DNA of 64,000 nt from Taenia hydatigena (lineage: Eukaryota > Platyhelminthes > Cestoda > Cyclophyllidea > Taeniidae). Below, piece after piece: positions 54,488 through 64,000 of this stretch. Under the pieces are notes generated by a model, which saw only the letters and a program-made list of their open reading frames with translations, was not told the DNA's origin and searched no databases. The translations under genes were made by a program, and so were the position numbers. Position 1 is the stretch's first letter; every line of letters begins with the position of its first letter. The stretch covers positions 2,660,696-2,724,695 of the forward strand of contig JADWOT020000005.1 in the NCBI GenBank assembly GCA_036345935.2, given 5' to 3'.

Positions 54488-54714
54488 TGTAATACTTAAT
54501 TCTTTAAATGTGCTTTGTAGGCCAGAGGCGGGAAGTGAATTTAAACCACGTGACGGAGGAACGCGGAGACTCCTTGGAACGTGACGTACCCTCGGCTTGA
54601 GCCCCCATTAGTCGCCTAACTGTATTTATCACCCTTATAACAGTAAAGATGTCAAAACGCTCTCAGACTTCTGCTGGCAAGGGTAACCAGGAGGGGGAGG
54701 AGGAACCCTCTACA
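54488..54714 (+). mobile_element. 3' LTR (227 bp)
   Basis: Identical to the 5' LTR. It also carries the ATG and 22 codons, here running on into flanking DNA for a further 43 codons (54649-54846). Confidence 0.95.
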
Positions 54715-54719
54715 GTAAT
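54715..54719. repeat. Target-site duplication, right (GTAAT)
   Basis: Matches 50310-50314. Confidence 0.9.
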
Positions 54720-54871
54720 ACTAAAAGAATTCAGGGCCACTATTATAAATTTAACAATATTTGTTCATAAATCGCGAACAAAAAATACTGACAACTTGCA
54801 AGTTCTACAAAGCATGAGCCGTTGCTGCTTAATGCACAATTACTAACTAATAGGTCAAAAGTTATACCATA

Positions 54872-57507
54872 TGTAATTCTTGTCTTTTATGTGTACTTTG
54901 AGGGCCAGAGGCGGGAGGACAATTTGAACCTGTTTGCAGAGCGGTGTGGTGATTTTCAGTATCGTGGTTTATCTCAGTTCTAGACTCTCCTACAAGATCT
55001 TTTTGTACCCTCTCTCTTACTCGTAATGAAGATGTCGAGGCGTGTTCAGACTTCTAATAACACGGCGGGTAAGAGGGAAGAGGAGTAACCATCCACACTG
55101 ATGGCAGCGCTGGCGAACCTTCCCTATTTCAAGACAAGAATAAATTTTGGGAATTGGATGAAGATTGTGAGTGTTGACACTCACTCATACCCACAGTGGC
55201 AGAGAATTCCGCTGATCCTCCACGCACTTCCGCAAGAGCTTCTCTCAGCAGCAATTGATGTCGGAGTCTCACCTGACTCCGACCTTGGCCAGTGCTGTGC
55301 GATACTGGCTCAGCTAGTTATCGACGAGCGAGAGGAGTCGCCGGCTAGGGAGTTTTTTCGCCGCGATCAAAAGCCAGGCGAAAACAATGAGGAGTACGCT
55401 GGGGTTCTGCATATCCTAGCCGAACGGACTTTCAGAGGCTGCCCACCTAACAAGGTGAAAAGCTGGGTGGCTGTTTAATTCAAAACCGTGGTCTGACTAC
55501 TGACCATCGCAACGAAGCTCCACGTCGTGAAGACCAACGATCTCGGCCAGTTGGTCGAGGCAGCGACTAGGATGCGTCAGGAACTCCTCCTGACATCGCC
55601 GTTCCATATGGCCAACCGCCGACCGCATCCTACACGTCTACGTTGGACCCCGTTGTGTCGTATCTTAGAAGCAGGTGAGTAGCACCATTTCTTATGCTGC
55701 CTACCCCTTTACGGTTCCCTTGCGTTTATGCGAATCTATGGCAAGCTAGAGGGACGTCCCTTCAGTTTCCTCCTTGACTCAGGCGCAGCCAAGTCGTCAG
55801 TGAATCCCCAAGCTTCCACAGACCTCCGCATTAAGTTTTGTACTGGTCCTCCCTCTGCAAAACTTTTCCCGGCAGAAGTGAGTAAGGTGAAAGTAGAAGG
55901 GGAGACGTCGTCAAACGTCTCGCTAAGGAGAAAACCTGGACAGTGCAATGTAAAATATGCCTCGAGTTAGTTTGGGATGCGAAACTTGGCATTGACTTCC
56001 TTCGTAACACCAAGGCAGTTCTGAATTCCGAAAAAAGCACATTCGCGTCCCATTGGTCTAAGGGAACAATCGCCGTCAAACCTCCTCCAAAAAAGGACTC
56101 AGGCAAAATCTGTAGTGCCCTTTTCAATGCTGCGGGCATCCTTATTAGTAACTTGGATTAGCTTTGCTCCCAGTTGACACAGATCACCGACAGCGAGAGA
56201 AAGGAGCTGCGCTCATTGCTTAGCAGGTACCCGAACATGCCATTGACACGGGCGAGGATAGGCCCATTTGGCAACCACTCAGACGTATGCCGTCGCCCCT
56301 GCTGGACGAAGTGAACCGTCTGGTGGAAGAGATGATCAAGGATAAAGTTATAAAACCATCCAAGTCACCATGGGCCTTCCTAATCGCACTGGCAAAGAGA
56401 AGAGACGGCAGCCTGCGGCTGTGTATCGATTACCTCATATCAACGACTCAATGGATGCTCTGCATAGATGAAAGTGGTTATTGACACTAGACTTAAAATC
56501 CGGATACTGGCAAGTAGAAGTGGCGGGAAAAGATAGAGAGAAGACGGCTTTCATAGTGCCTAACGAGCTTTGCGAATTCCAGACAATGCCGTTTGAACTC
56601 TGTAACGCCGCAGCCACTTTCCAGCGCCTGATGCAGACAGCACTGATTAAGCTTTTCCCGAAACATTGCATAATTTACCTTGAAGGCGTCATTGTTTTCG
56701 GTAGGGACATTGGTGAACATAATGCCAATCTTAAACTAGTCGTGGACCCTCTGTAAAATGTAGATCTGACCCTGAATACAAGGAAGTGCTATTCCCCTTG
56801 TCGTTCATTCGCCTTCTTGGGGCACACAGTCTCGTCAGATGGGATGGCTGTCACCGAAGATCGTACAGCAGAAGTGAGGTCCTGGCCAACACCAACTAAT
56901 CAGACGGAACTCTGCAGTTTCCTCGTTTTGGCAAAATACTGCAGGCGTTTCGTTAAAGGCTTCGCCAAGATCGCTAGTCCTCTACGCAAGGTGACCGAGA
57001 AGCAGGCAAAGGGAATTTCAAGTGGCAGAACCATCATGATGAAGTCCTCAAAGAACTAAAGCAAACGCTCTGCTCCGCTCCGATTCTGGCTTTACCGAAC
57101 TTCGAGACCGACTCACCACCCTTTGTACTTGGCACGGAAGCCAGTGACGTGGCCGTGGGCGGCGTACTTTCACGGAGACAAAGAAGGCAGGGAACACGTC
57201 AACGCCACACTAAACAAAAAATGAGACAGAAGAGTGCAACAGAACGCGAACTTTTCGCCATCTGCACAATGGTGCGACACTTCAAACACTACCTGATAGC
57301 GAGACAGGTCATAGTGAGAGCAGACCATCAGGCACTGACCTGGTTAAAACGATGAAAAAGATCGACCGTTCGGTTGTAGGCTGGTACGAGGAACTGCAAC
57401 AATATGACTTCACTGTGCATAGCAACGCGGTTGCATTAATCCGCAGACCTCTCTTAGTGAAAAGGCATAGTGGTATGGTGGGAACCCTACTCTTAAGCGT
57501 ACTGCAT
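54872..57507 (+). mobile_element. Older, broken element of the same Ty3-like family
   Basis: LTR 54872-55097 (226 bp), then PBS-equivalent CTGATGGCAGCG, gag (open 55101-55478), protease (LLDSGAAKSS near 55780), RT (about 56290-56755, with the catalytic YLDD changed to YLEG) and RNase H (to about 57500). Many stops and frame shifts; homology ends at about 57507, so integrase and the 3' LTR are missing. It occupies the same place as the relics at 9778 and 36016 but keeps much more of the interior. Confidence 0.9.
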
Positions 57508-58442
57508 TTCTCTGCGATTCGTCTGTTACCGTAGCTGTGATTTTAAGGGGCAAAAGACTTGTTTTTACTTCTTGCATGTCAAAAATTCTATCATTTGTTA
57601 TTAGAATTGTTAGTTATATTCGTCCATTGAGGCGAAATCGTCGCATTCCATCTTAGTGGTCTTTTACTTTGAAGAATGTCAGGTGTTTAATCCATTTCTT
57701 GTCCACCCTGGATTGAATTCCAGGATTTCTGAGGTCGCTCGTTGGGTGGATGGTGAAGTGTCCACTCCTTGAAAAGCATTAATGGGTTGCATGGGACCTT
57801 AATATAATGTCTGAATGGTTACTCCTGCGTAGGCACAGTGACGGTGTTTTGCACACCTGCACGAATATCGGTCTCTTGAGGCTGAATCACTTTTTGATGG
57901 GCATGTCTTGGGCAAAGAAGACGCGGAAATTGGACGAAGAAAATGCGAAATGCGAATTGGGACTTGTCCCCTCAATCGCTAACATGGGTGTGACCTCACG
58001 ACGTATATTTCCTATTGCTGTATAATGGAAGACTGTGATGCTGGCATTGCTGTTGGCATAGGATGGATGGGCTTCCTATGCGGACGCAGAGGAGGTGGAC
58101 TGTCGATAAGACGGGAGTTGTGTTGGAGGGGGGAGGGGGGGGGGGAGGTTTAAGTCTCTAGCATATGGATTGTCCGATGTGGACTTATGCAGATATTTGC
58201 CGGTAGAATTATCTTCTGTCTCCATGAGTGTCATCTGTTTCTCTGTTTGTCTTCTTTTAGGTCTTTGCGATCCGTCAATTTCATGGGTTCCACTCGCAGT
58301 GTTGGTTTATTGAAATACGTGGAATGAAGTCGTTGATGTCCAGTCTGCATGCGAGATGTGCAATCGGGGCGATTGACGATGGGTCGCCTCAGTTTGTTGC
58401 AGAACTTCTACACGAAGGCAGTGATGGTGGTGGTAGAGGCTT
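57508..58442. other. No gene recognised; possible extra 5' part of repeat M
   Basis: Short frames only. It contains a G-rich tract at 58127-58148. The last 30-40 bp resemble the junction at 25785, so the M repeat may start a little earlier than 58443. Confidence 0.45.
58127..58148 (+). other. G-rich tract with quadruplex potential
   Basis: GGAGGGGGGAGGGGGGGGGG and onward, four or more runs of G within about 22 bp. Could form a quadruplex, or be a sequencing-sensitive homopolymer. Confidence 0.5.
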
Positions 58443-60950
58443 TGAGAATCTCTCTCACTTTGGCTTCAACTGTTTCTCATCTCATCCTATCTCTCGTTTG
58501 ATGAAGACCATGGTGCATTGTCTGCGATAAACCATCTCTACCATCTCTTTTTGTTGCATTGATTTGTGGGGGCTACCATCACTTGCCTCCTCTCGCCCCA
58601 CTTTTGGGCTCAATGCCTTTTGGGACTTCCTACTTGTACTACTGAGTACTTAAATCTTTTCCACTAAGAAAGGGATTGAAGAAAAGGAACATTCTTTATG
58701 AGGTGGGTAGGCCGGTGGCATGCAGCTGGACCAGACTAGGCAGAAAATTTGGACGGTTGCCAAACTGGGACTTGAAAGCGAACTGATAGTCGGGTGAGTG
58801 GTCTTGTTTGCTTTGAGGATGTGGGATGATTCAGTGTGTACTTTTTAATCTCGCCTATCTGTTTGGCGGAATGGAGTTTTATCTAGTTGCCTTGTGAGTA
58901 GATGTGGAGTGGCAGGAGAGGGAGAAATTGCCTTGTATCCTGGATTATGAAAGGTGGATAGCCCGACGAACTGCTCTATCCTTATTGCTAACAGGCTTTT
59001 CCTCAGAAACACGTTTGCTATTTCTTGAAGTCAGCCTGTGTGCTGATCGGTGCCTTCTGTCGAGGAGGCGAGTGGTGGAGCTGGGTAATAGTTATTTTAG
59101 CTGAAAGGGACGATGAGGTGGGTGTGATGGAGCAGGAAATCTCAAATCTTGATGTCTGTACAGTGTAGTTGCGTGGGCTTCATTCATTTGGTCACTGGCG
59201 CGTCATTGTATGTGGTATGAGGGCAACAGGTGGAATGAATATGAACTCCTAGTTGACATGCTTCAAGTATGCAGTCTGTGGAGTCAATGTGTTGGTAAGG
59301 TCACCAGTCGAGTTATTGCTTGCAACGACACATAGAAAGGGCATGACTCGAGCGCCTCTTTTCTGTGACCTCTACCTGTTGCGTAAGATCAGAAATGGAA
59401 TGAGGGCGAAAATTGTGAGTACGACTTAACTGTAAGGGGAATTGAGGTGAGGGAGGGGCGTTGAGGATGAACTTGAAGGTGGAGATTTGGATAGTGCCAA
59501 GGATTAGGATGGGTAGCAGTTGCTGCAGTTTGGTCTAGTCTAGTCGTGGTTGGGTTCTTTACTGTTGACTTACGTAGAAGTCAGTTGAGCAAAGACCGCC
59601 TTCGAGGAAAGATCTGCCACCACCATCGAGGCTGTTGCAAGACTCGGTCACTGACGGGATTGGTGTCAATGTCTTTGTGAGGTGGCTGTGCAAGTGTGGA
59701 TGGAGAGGCATGGATTTTGAGATGCTAGGCAGGTCATGTGTGACATGCAGGAAGGTGTAGAAGAACAATGGAGATGGCGTTCTCTTCTAGGCATAGCTGC
59801 AATTTCGCATACCGATGGATGATCGCGCAAGAGGAAATGATTGAGACGGAGTGATGAGTGATATTGGAATGCGAGCACAGAGGCACAAAGGCGTGGAGAG
59901 GAACGTGTGAGGCTCGTCTGGTGGGTAGAAGTTGCTACGAAGGAGATGAGCGTCCATCCACATGTGCGGTTATAAAAAGGAACTTCACTCCTGATGCAAG
60001 GGGAAATCACGAGGCCCGAGGTGTTTATGAGAGGCGGGAATAAGGTGAAGGGAAGGGGTGGGAGAATGTTCGCGTGGTATTTTGATGATCATTTAGTTAA
60101 CATGGTGAGCACACGGGTCTGCCTATTAACCTTCGCGATTCGCATCACAATTGTGACAGTGGAACCTTCCGCTCATGCTTGCAGATTGGCATTCCTTCTG
60201 CGTGCGTATTGTTCACATTGGTGAGAACTGAAGAGTGGATGGCGGAGAAGCGGTGGAAGCAATTCAGCTATGTTACGTGTGGAAAGAAGAAATGCTGATC
60301 GCAGGAGAGGGAATTCAGCAATATCATCACTGAAGGCGACGCGTACAGAGCCAGCATCGCCGACAAGGTGGGTTAATGAATCGGTCTGAGGAGAGAGAAG
60401 TGCTATGCTCGTATGGAACGTCGTTAGCTATTGCAGATATTTGGAGGGTAATGCATTGAAGGCGCGGGGCAGGCACGTGTGGTGTAGCAGTTGTCATACC
60501 TGCCTTCCAAGCAGTCGATCCGGGTTCGACTCCCGGTACGCGCAACTCTTTCCTTTCCCTCCCCAATCCTCCTCCTCAATAGCATCGTCTCACCAGCCTT
60601 ACCACGACTCCTCCGTGCTGGCCCAACATTTCCGCTGATTTAACACCTACTTTGGTGAGAAGTAGAACTCTCATGTGCTACTGGCACAAATAAATAGTAG
60701 TGGTCCCACCACCCCTTATGCTAAAACGGATAAACGGATGCGAAAAAAACAGGTCCACTTACAATCGCAAGACGCACTTAGCAGCTCTGAAGAGGCGCAT
60801 TGGATGCTATTCAGCATGGCTCCCGTCAGTGACTCGTCAGGCGCCTCAACCCTGCATTCTTTTGTCTATAAACGTGCTCCGCAATGGGTGCATACGAAAC
60901 GTAAGTCCATTGAGTATTACTCTCCCCTTTGCCTTATGGTATCCAAGAGG
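58443..60950 (+). repeat. 2.5-kb repeat M, copy 4 (full length)
   Basis: Matches the inverted copy 23275-25785 over its whole length and copies 1 and 3 over the right part. More diverged than copies 1-3 between 59,370 and 60,300. Carries the best preserved tRNA-Gly-like sequence. Confidence 0.85.
60473..60544 (+). tRNA. tRNA-Gly(UCC)-like, best preserved copy, possibly a SINE head
   Basis: 72 nt, the normal length of eukaryotic tRNA-Gly(UCC). The acceptor pairs 6 of 7 (one A-C mismatch at position 3). The D-stem is weak; in the anticodon stem four of five pairs hold. The loop CTTCCAA gives UCC. The T-stem CCGGG/CCCGG is perfect with loop TTCGACT. A box TGGTGTAGCAG and B box GGTTCGACTCC are intact. 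No TTTT terminator follows within about 60 bp, and the surrounding DNA repeats with it in four places, so it is more likely part of a mobile repeat than a cellular tRNA gene. Confidence 0.6.
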
Positions 60951-62772
60951 GCCGGTTGTAAGCCTCGAGCAATTCCAGCTTCCCTCGATATCAAAAGCTA
61001 TGCAATACATTTATATCATCTCCAACAGGGTGTTTGTTTCATTTTACGTCACGTACAAGTCATCCCTTAGCTTGCTGTGTTTTAGTACGAGTTCAGAGAA
61101 GACACCGGAACCTTCTGCGTAAGTTTGTATTACCAAATGAATGATGTTACTTCCTGATATCCGTTCGTTACCCTTTTGAGTACTAGCTCTACTTAAGCCT
61201 AATTCAGTAGACTTTATAGCAATGTTGTAAGGTACGTTGTAAATGGGATACAAAACGAAGCACAATTGCATTAGATTTTGCCGCAATTCGTGAGCAGATT
61301 CGTCGTATAAGAAACTGATTCATCGAATAATGAGCACTTTCCTGAGCGTTGAACTCTTTCAATTTGCATGCTTGCGCACACAGGGTTATCAGCCTGCCTA
61401 CTCACCACACCGCTTATCGTGATGGGTGTTGGCCTTTTGCTCACACCACTTCTGCTTACAGTCCACCAGCCCCTCTGCCTCCACACATCTCACAGCCATG
61501 TTCAGCATAACTCTTGGCTTCCACTCACACGCTTCAAAACCGAAGATCACGCAAACAAAAGTGGGCCAAAATTGCCATTCCCTCACAAGTTGACAGTCTT
61601 TACAGAAACTACTTATGCTAAGGCTTCCTCGGCATTTGCATGTTGCATTAATGATTCAGACTTTGCCTTTGATATTCCCATAAGCAGCCTTCCGAGTGTA
61701 GTTTGGAGTTGACTGGTTTCTTGTTTGCGCACACCTTTCAATCTGCATTGTTTTAAATCTGTCGATAGCTAGGAGCAGTTGAGGAAACAATACTACGCAA
61801 GGAATAATCTTGTGTGCTTTTTGTAAAGGTGGTTAAAAATCGTGTCTCCTGGTCCAGAGAATCGTGTTGGAATGTGACTTCCTTACCGAAGTCTGGTAAG
61901 GAATTTCGAGTGCACGTCTTAGCAGTTGCTTTGATTAATGCCTACAGTACTTGTCAATCTGTAATATAGTTACAATGTGCTTAAGGTACCTGCCACCAGC
62001 GTCACATATGTGTGTAATTATTTAAAACATTAAGTGATAAACTACAGGAAAGAGATCTAGATTTCTATTGATTAAGACAACACTAGCAAGATTGTTGAAG
62101 TGAGTGAGGGTCACTAGGGTTCTCCGGCATCCTCCACTTGCCTACTCCTGCTCTCTTGGCATGAGACATCCCTATTTAAGGCTTTTATTTTGGTCAACCT
62201 GGTTGAAGTGATAACACAAAGAGAAAATGCGAGGGAATGAATAATATTTACTGGCGGATTTGTCAAATGGTTTCGGCGTAACTCATTTATTGGAAGAAAC
62301 CTGCATGCGGTAATCATATACCTATCCAAAGCCAGTCTATTGCCCCATGGCAAAACGATGGTCGGTGACTCGAATCCCTTTGCTTCTCGAATTCTTACAA
62401 GAGCCACAGCACCAATTGACAAAAAATGCAAAAAAGTTTACGGATTTTATAAGGTATGCACTTAAATGGTTATGTTCTTTAACTTAATAACTCCTTTAAC
62501 AGCCTCGATTCCAAAGTCCCACCCAAGGCTGACATCAATTCAAACAAAGTGGGAAGATTTCACACGAAACTAAAAAGCGATGACAATATAACTGTTTAAG
62601 AGTCTCCCTAACGAACCCATATTTTTGTCGCGTTGTCATAACAAGAAATAAAAGAGCGAGAGGAGACGCATTGTAGGATTTTATACTTTGCACTATTACT
62701 GGAATGGAGAGCACTAGTTCGGATCAAAGAAATCGTTACTTTGCTTGCATCATTACTAGCTTCAAAACCAGC

Positions 62773-63204
62773 TTAGATCCATACCTTCCAACACCTACAA
62801 TTGTACCGCTTCCCTCTTTCATTTTTGTGGAATGGAAGTACTGTGGAAGAAGCTTGTTTTGTACACCAAATCGGAGTGAATACCAGTGAGCAATGGGCTA
62901 CGCGATGCAAAGCACATGATTTGCGCATTTTTAACAAAACTGTATTTTTTTCACCCTTCTTAATTTTGCATGCCTCGCATCTCGACAAACTGGATTGGTT
63001 AATTTTAAGCGCACCATAATAGATAGATGTTTGTGTCGAAGCGTTTGAGGGGCACACAGTGCCTACTCTCAGCCGTTTACGTTTAGGACCATCCAGAGCA
63101 CTGACCTGTCCCATACACACCAGCATCTCACGTGAGTTATGGTCATTCTGACCAACCTTATCCCAAAGTGACCAGAACTTGCCTACCTCGTTTCTTCGGT
63201 CCAA
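62773..63204 (-). CDS. Uncharacterised 143-codon open frame, doubtful gene (copy 2)
   Basis: Counterpart of 19585-20016, same length. The first 90 residues are nearly identical. The differences in the last third are nearly all replacements, against a constrained protein. No family recognised. Confidence 0.25.
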   Translation of the reverse strand: MDRRNEVGKFWSLWDKVGQNDHNSREMLVCMGQVSALDGPKRKRLRVGTVCPSNASTQTSIYYGALKINQSSLSRCEACKIKKGEKNTVLLKMRKSCALHRVAHCSLVFTPIWCTKQASSTVLPFHKNERGKRYNCRCWKVWI

Positions 63205-63880
63205 TTACAGTCGTCCAATCCTATGGGTTCACGTACGTGCCAGCCATCACGATGGCCAGACTGCATATATCCGCCTTTATTGCAAACCCCACTTTGTTAA
63301 CTGATATGGGTGTTGAAAATTATGCATCGCACAAAAGTCAGACACATTTGGAGGTCGCCTTCCTTCCTGGTGTAGTACATAATTCTTCAGTCAGTAATGA
63401 GAACATAAGCCATATCTAAGAAGAGGACAATTCCCGCTTTTTGGACCCAAATCCACAATGCGCGTGATATGAAGCCACCGCAGATCACAAATAATTTTAC
63501 AAAAATGAATTCGCGCACCATCTTCAGGCACGTAGTGAAGAAGGCAGGCGAGAGCAGAGGAATAGAGAACGCTACCCCCGCACAGTACAAAGGTGAATGA
63601 CTTGTGAAATCGGGGACTGTAAAGAGAGCGAATAGGAAAGGCGGCTGGTGGAGCTTTAATGCCAGCCGCACAAGAATGCGGTTTCCCCGAAGTGCAAACC
63701 CAAACAGACACGTATATGGAGTGGCATTACCCCTTCCTCCTGTTGTTGCAAATGCTTCGTAAACCAGGTATTGGCACCATCGACAAAGGAACTTCGTCGC
63801 ATTAAGCCGTAGCGATTGCATCGGCTAAAAGTCAGCTTGGTATAGTAGTGAAGCGAAGCATTAACTCGGAGTGAACTCAC

Positions 63881-63907
63881 CTCATCAAAACTATCATGAC
63901 GGCACAT
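63881..63907 (-). CDS. Possible short first coding exon (copy 2)
   Basis: ATG, nine codons (MCRHDSFDE), then GTGAGT; one residue differs from 20695-20721. The three CCAAT-type boxes and TATACAAA upstream are kept. Confidence 0.35.
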
Positions 63908-64000
63908 GTCTTTGTATAGGCCAATCAGCAGAGGGCATGCTTCCTATTGGCTCGTTGGATGTGGTGTGTAGCCAATGAGGCACGAGTGCGGAAAGTTGCT

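Larger units (their letters stand above)
50315..54714 (+). mobile_element. Intact Ty3-like LTR retrotransposon
   Basis: 4,400 bp: 5' LTR, primer binding site, one Gag-Pol frame, polypurine tract, 3' LTR, with a 5-bp target duplication. Identical LTRs and an unbroken frame indicate a very recent insertion. The domain order PR-RT-RNase H-integrase is that of Ty3 (Metaviridae-type) elements. The equivalent places at about 9,635 and 35,873 are empty. Confidence 0.95.
60951..64000 (+). repeat. Block E, copy 2
   Basis: Direct copy of about 17720-20840, cut by the window end. A deletion relative to copy 1 lies near 62,219. Nothing recognised as a gene except the two doubtful items listed separately. 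Confidence 0.8.

Noticed and set aside
60473..60544. A functional chromosomal tRNA-Gly gene
   Set aside because: Acceptor mismatch, no T-run terminator, and co-repetition with 2.5 kb of flanking DNA in four places favour a mobile-element origin; not fully excluded.
63387..63821. 144-codon minus-strand frame with hydrophobic stretches, resembling a membrane protein
   Set aside because: The near-identical copy at 20203-20600 is frame-shifted and stopped, and the frame overlaps the proposed intron after 63881.
1..64000. CRISPR arrays, bacterial operons, rRNA genes
   Set aside because: No regularly spaced short repeats, no ribosome-binding-site-led gene runs and no rRNA-like sequence; introns and retroelements show a eukaryotic genome.

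Overview
This is repeat-rich eukaryotic DNA, most likely from a flatworm and by inference a tapeworm (Diphyllobothriidea-like). The reasons are: very short introns (31 and 41 nt) in one small gene; a three-exon gene pair coding for a signal peptide, one fibronectin type III (FN3) domain and a Ser/Thr-rich GPI-type tail, the layout of the cestode EG95/45W oncosphere antigens; a Ty3-like LTR retrotransposon; and about 90% of the window being non-coding or repeated. The species assignment is inference only.

Layout. Three overlapping duplications explain most of the window. (1) Positions 6448-17318 and 32686-43557 are direct copies 26,238-26,239 bp apart, almost identical. (2) An FN3-gene block occurs at about 2200-6450, again diverged at 26740-31310, and a third time truncated at 43660-46640; 29681-32680 and 43660-46640 are near-identical. 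(3) Positions 15715-20990 match 58870-64000. A 2.5-kb repeat (here called M) carrying a tRNA-Gly(UCC)-like sequence appears four times, once inverted (23275-25785), which makes a large palindrome with the copy at 15715-17660. Smaller dispersed repeats (R2, R3, R4, R5) fill much of the rest.

Genes. The supported protein genes are: two intact FN3-GPI genes on the minus strand (3368-5254 and 28088-30012) plus an orphan first exon of a third (43922-43991); three copies of a small signal-peptide/transmembrane gene (8946-9335, 35184-35573, 49591-50028), all minus; and one intact, apparently very young LTR retrotransposon (50315-54714) with a 1323-residue fused Gag-Pol. Relics of the same retrotransposon family lie at 9778-10153, 36016-36391 and 54872-57507.

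How the parts relate. The FN3 and membrane genes are probably surface or secreted proteins multiplied by segmental duplication. Between the two intact FN3 genes the FN3 exon has diverged far more than the adjoining introns, mostly by amino-acid-changing substitutions. One copy has also lost its TATA/5' leader, and another was cut by a rearrangement whose breakpoint lies in the tRNA-like sequence. The young retrotransposon begins its reading frame inside its own LTR and reads through its primer binding site. All splice sites and percentages here were worked out by eye and not by computation.
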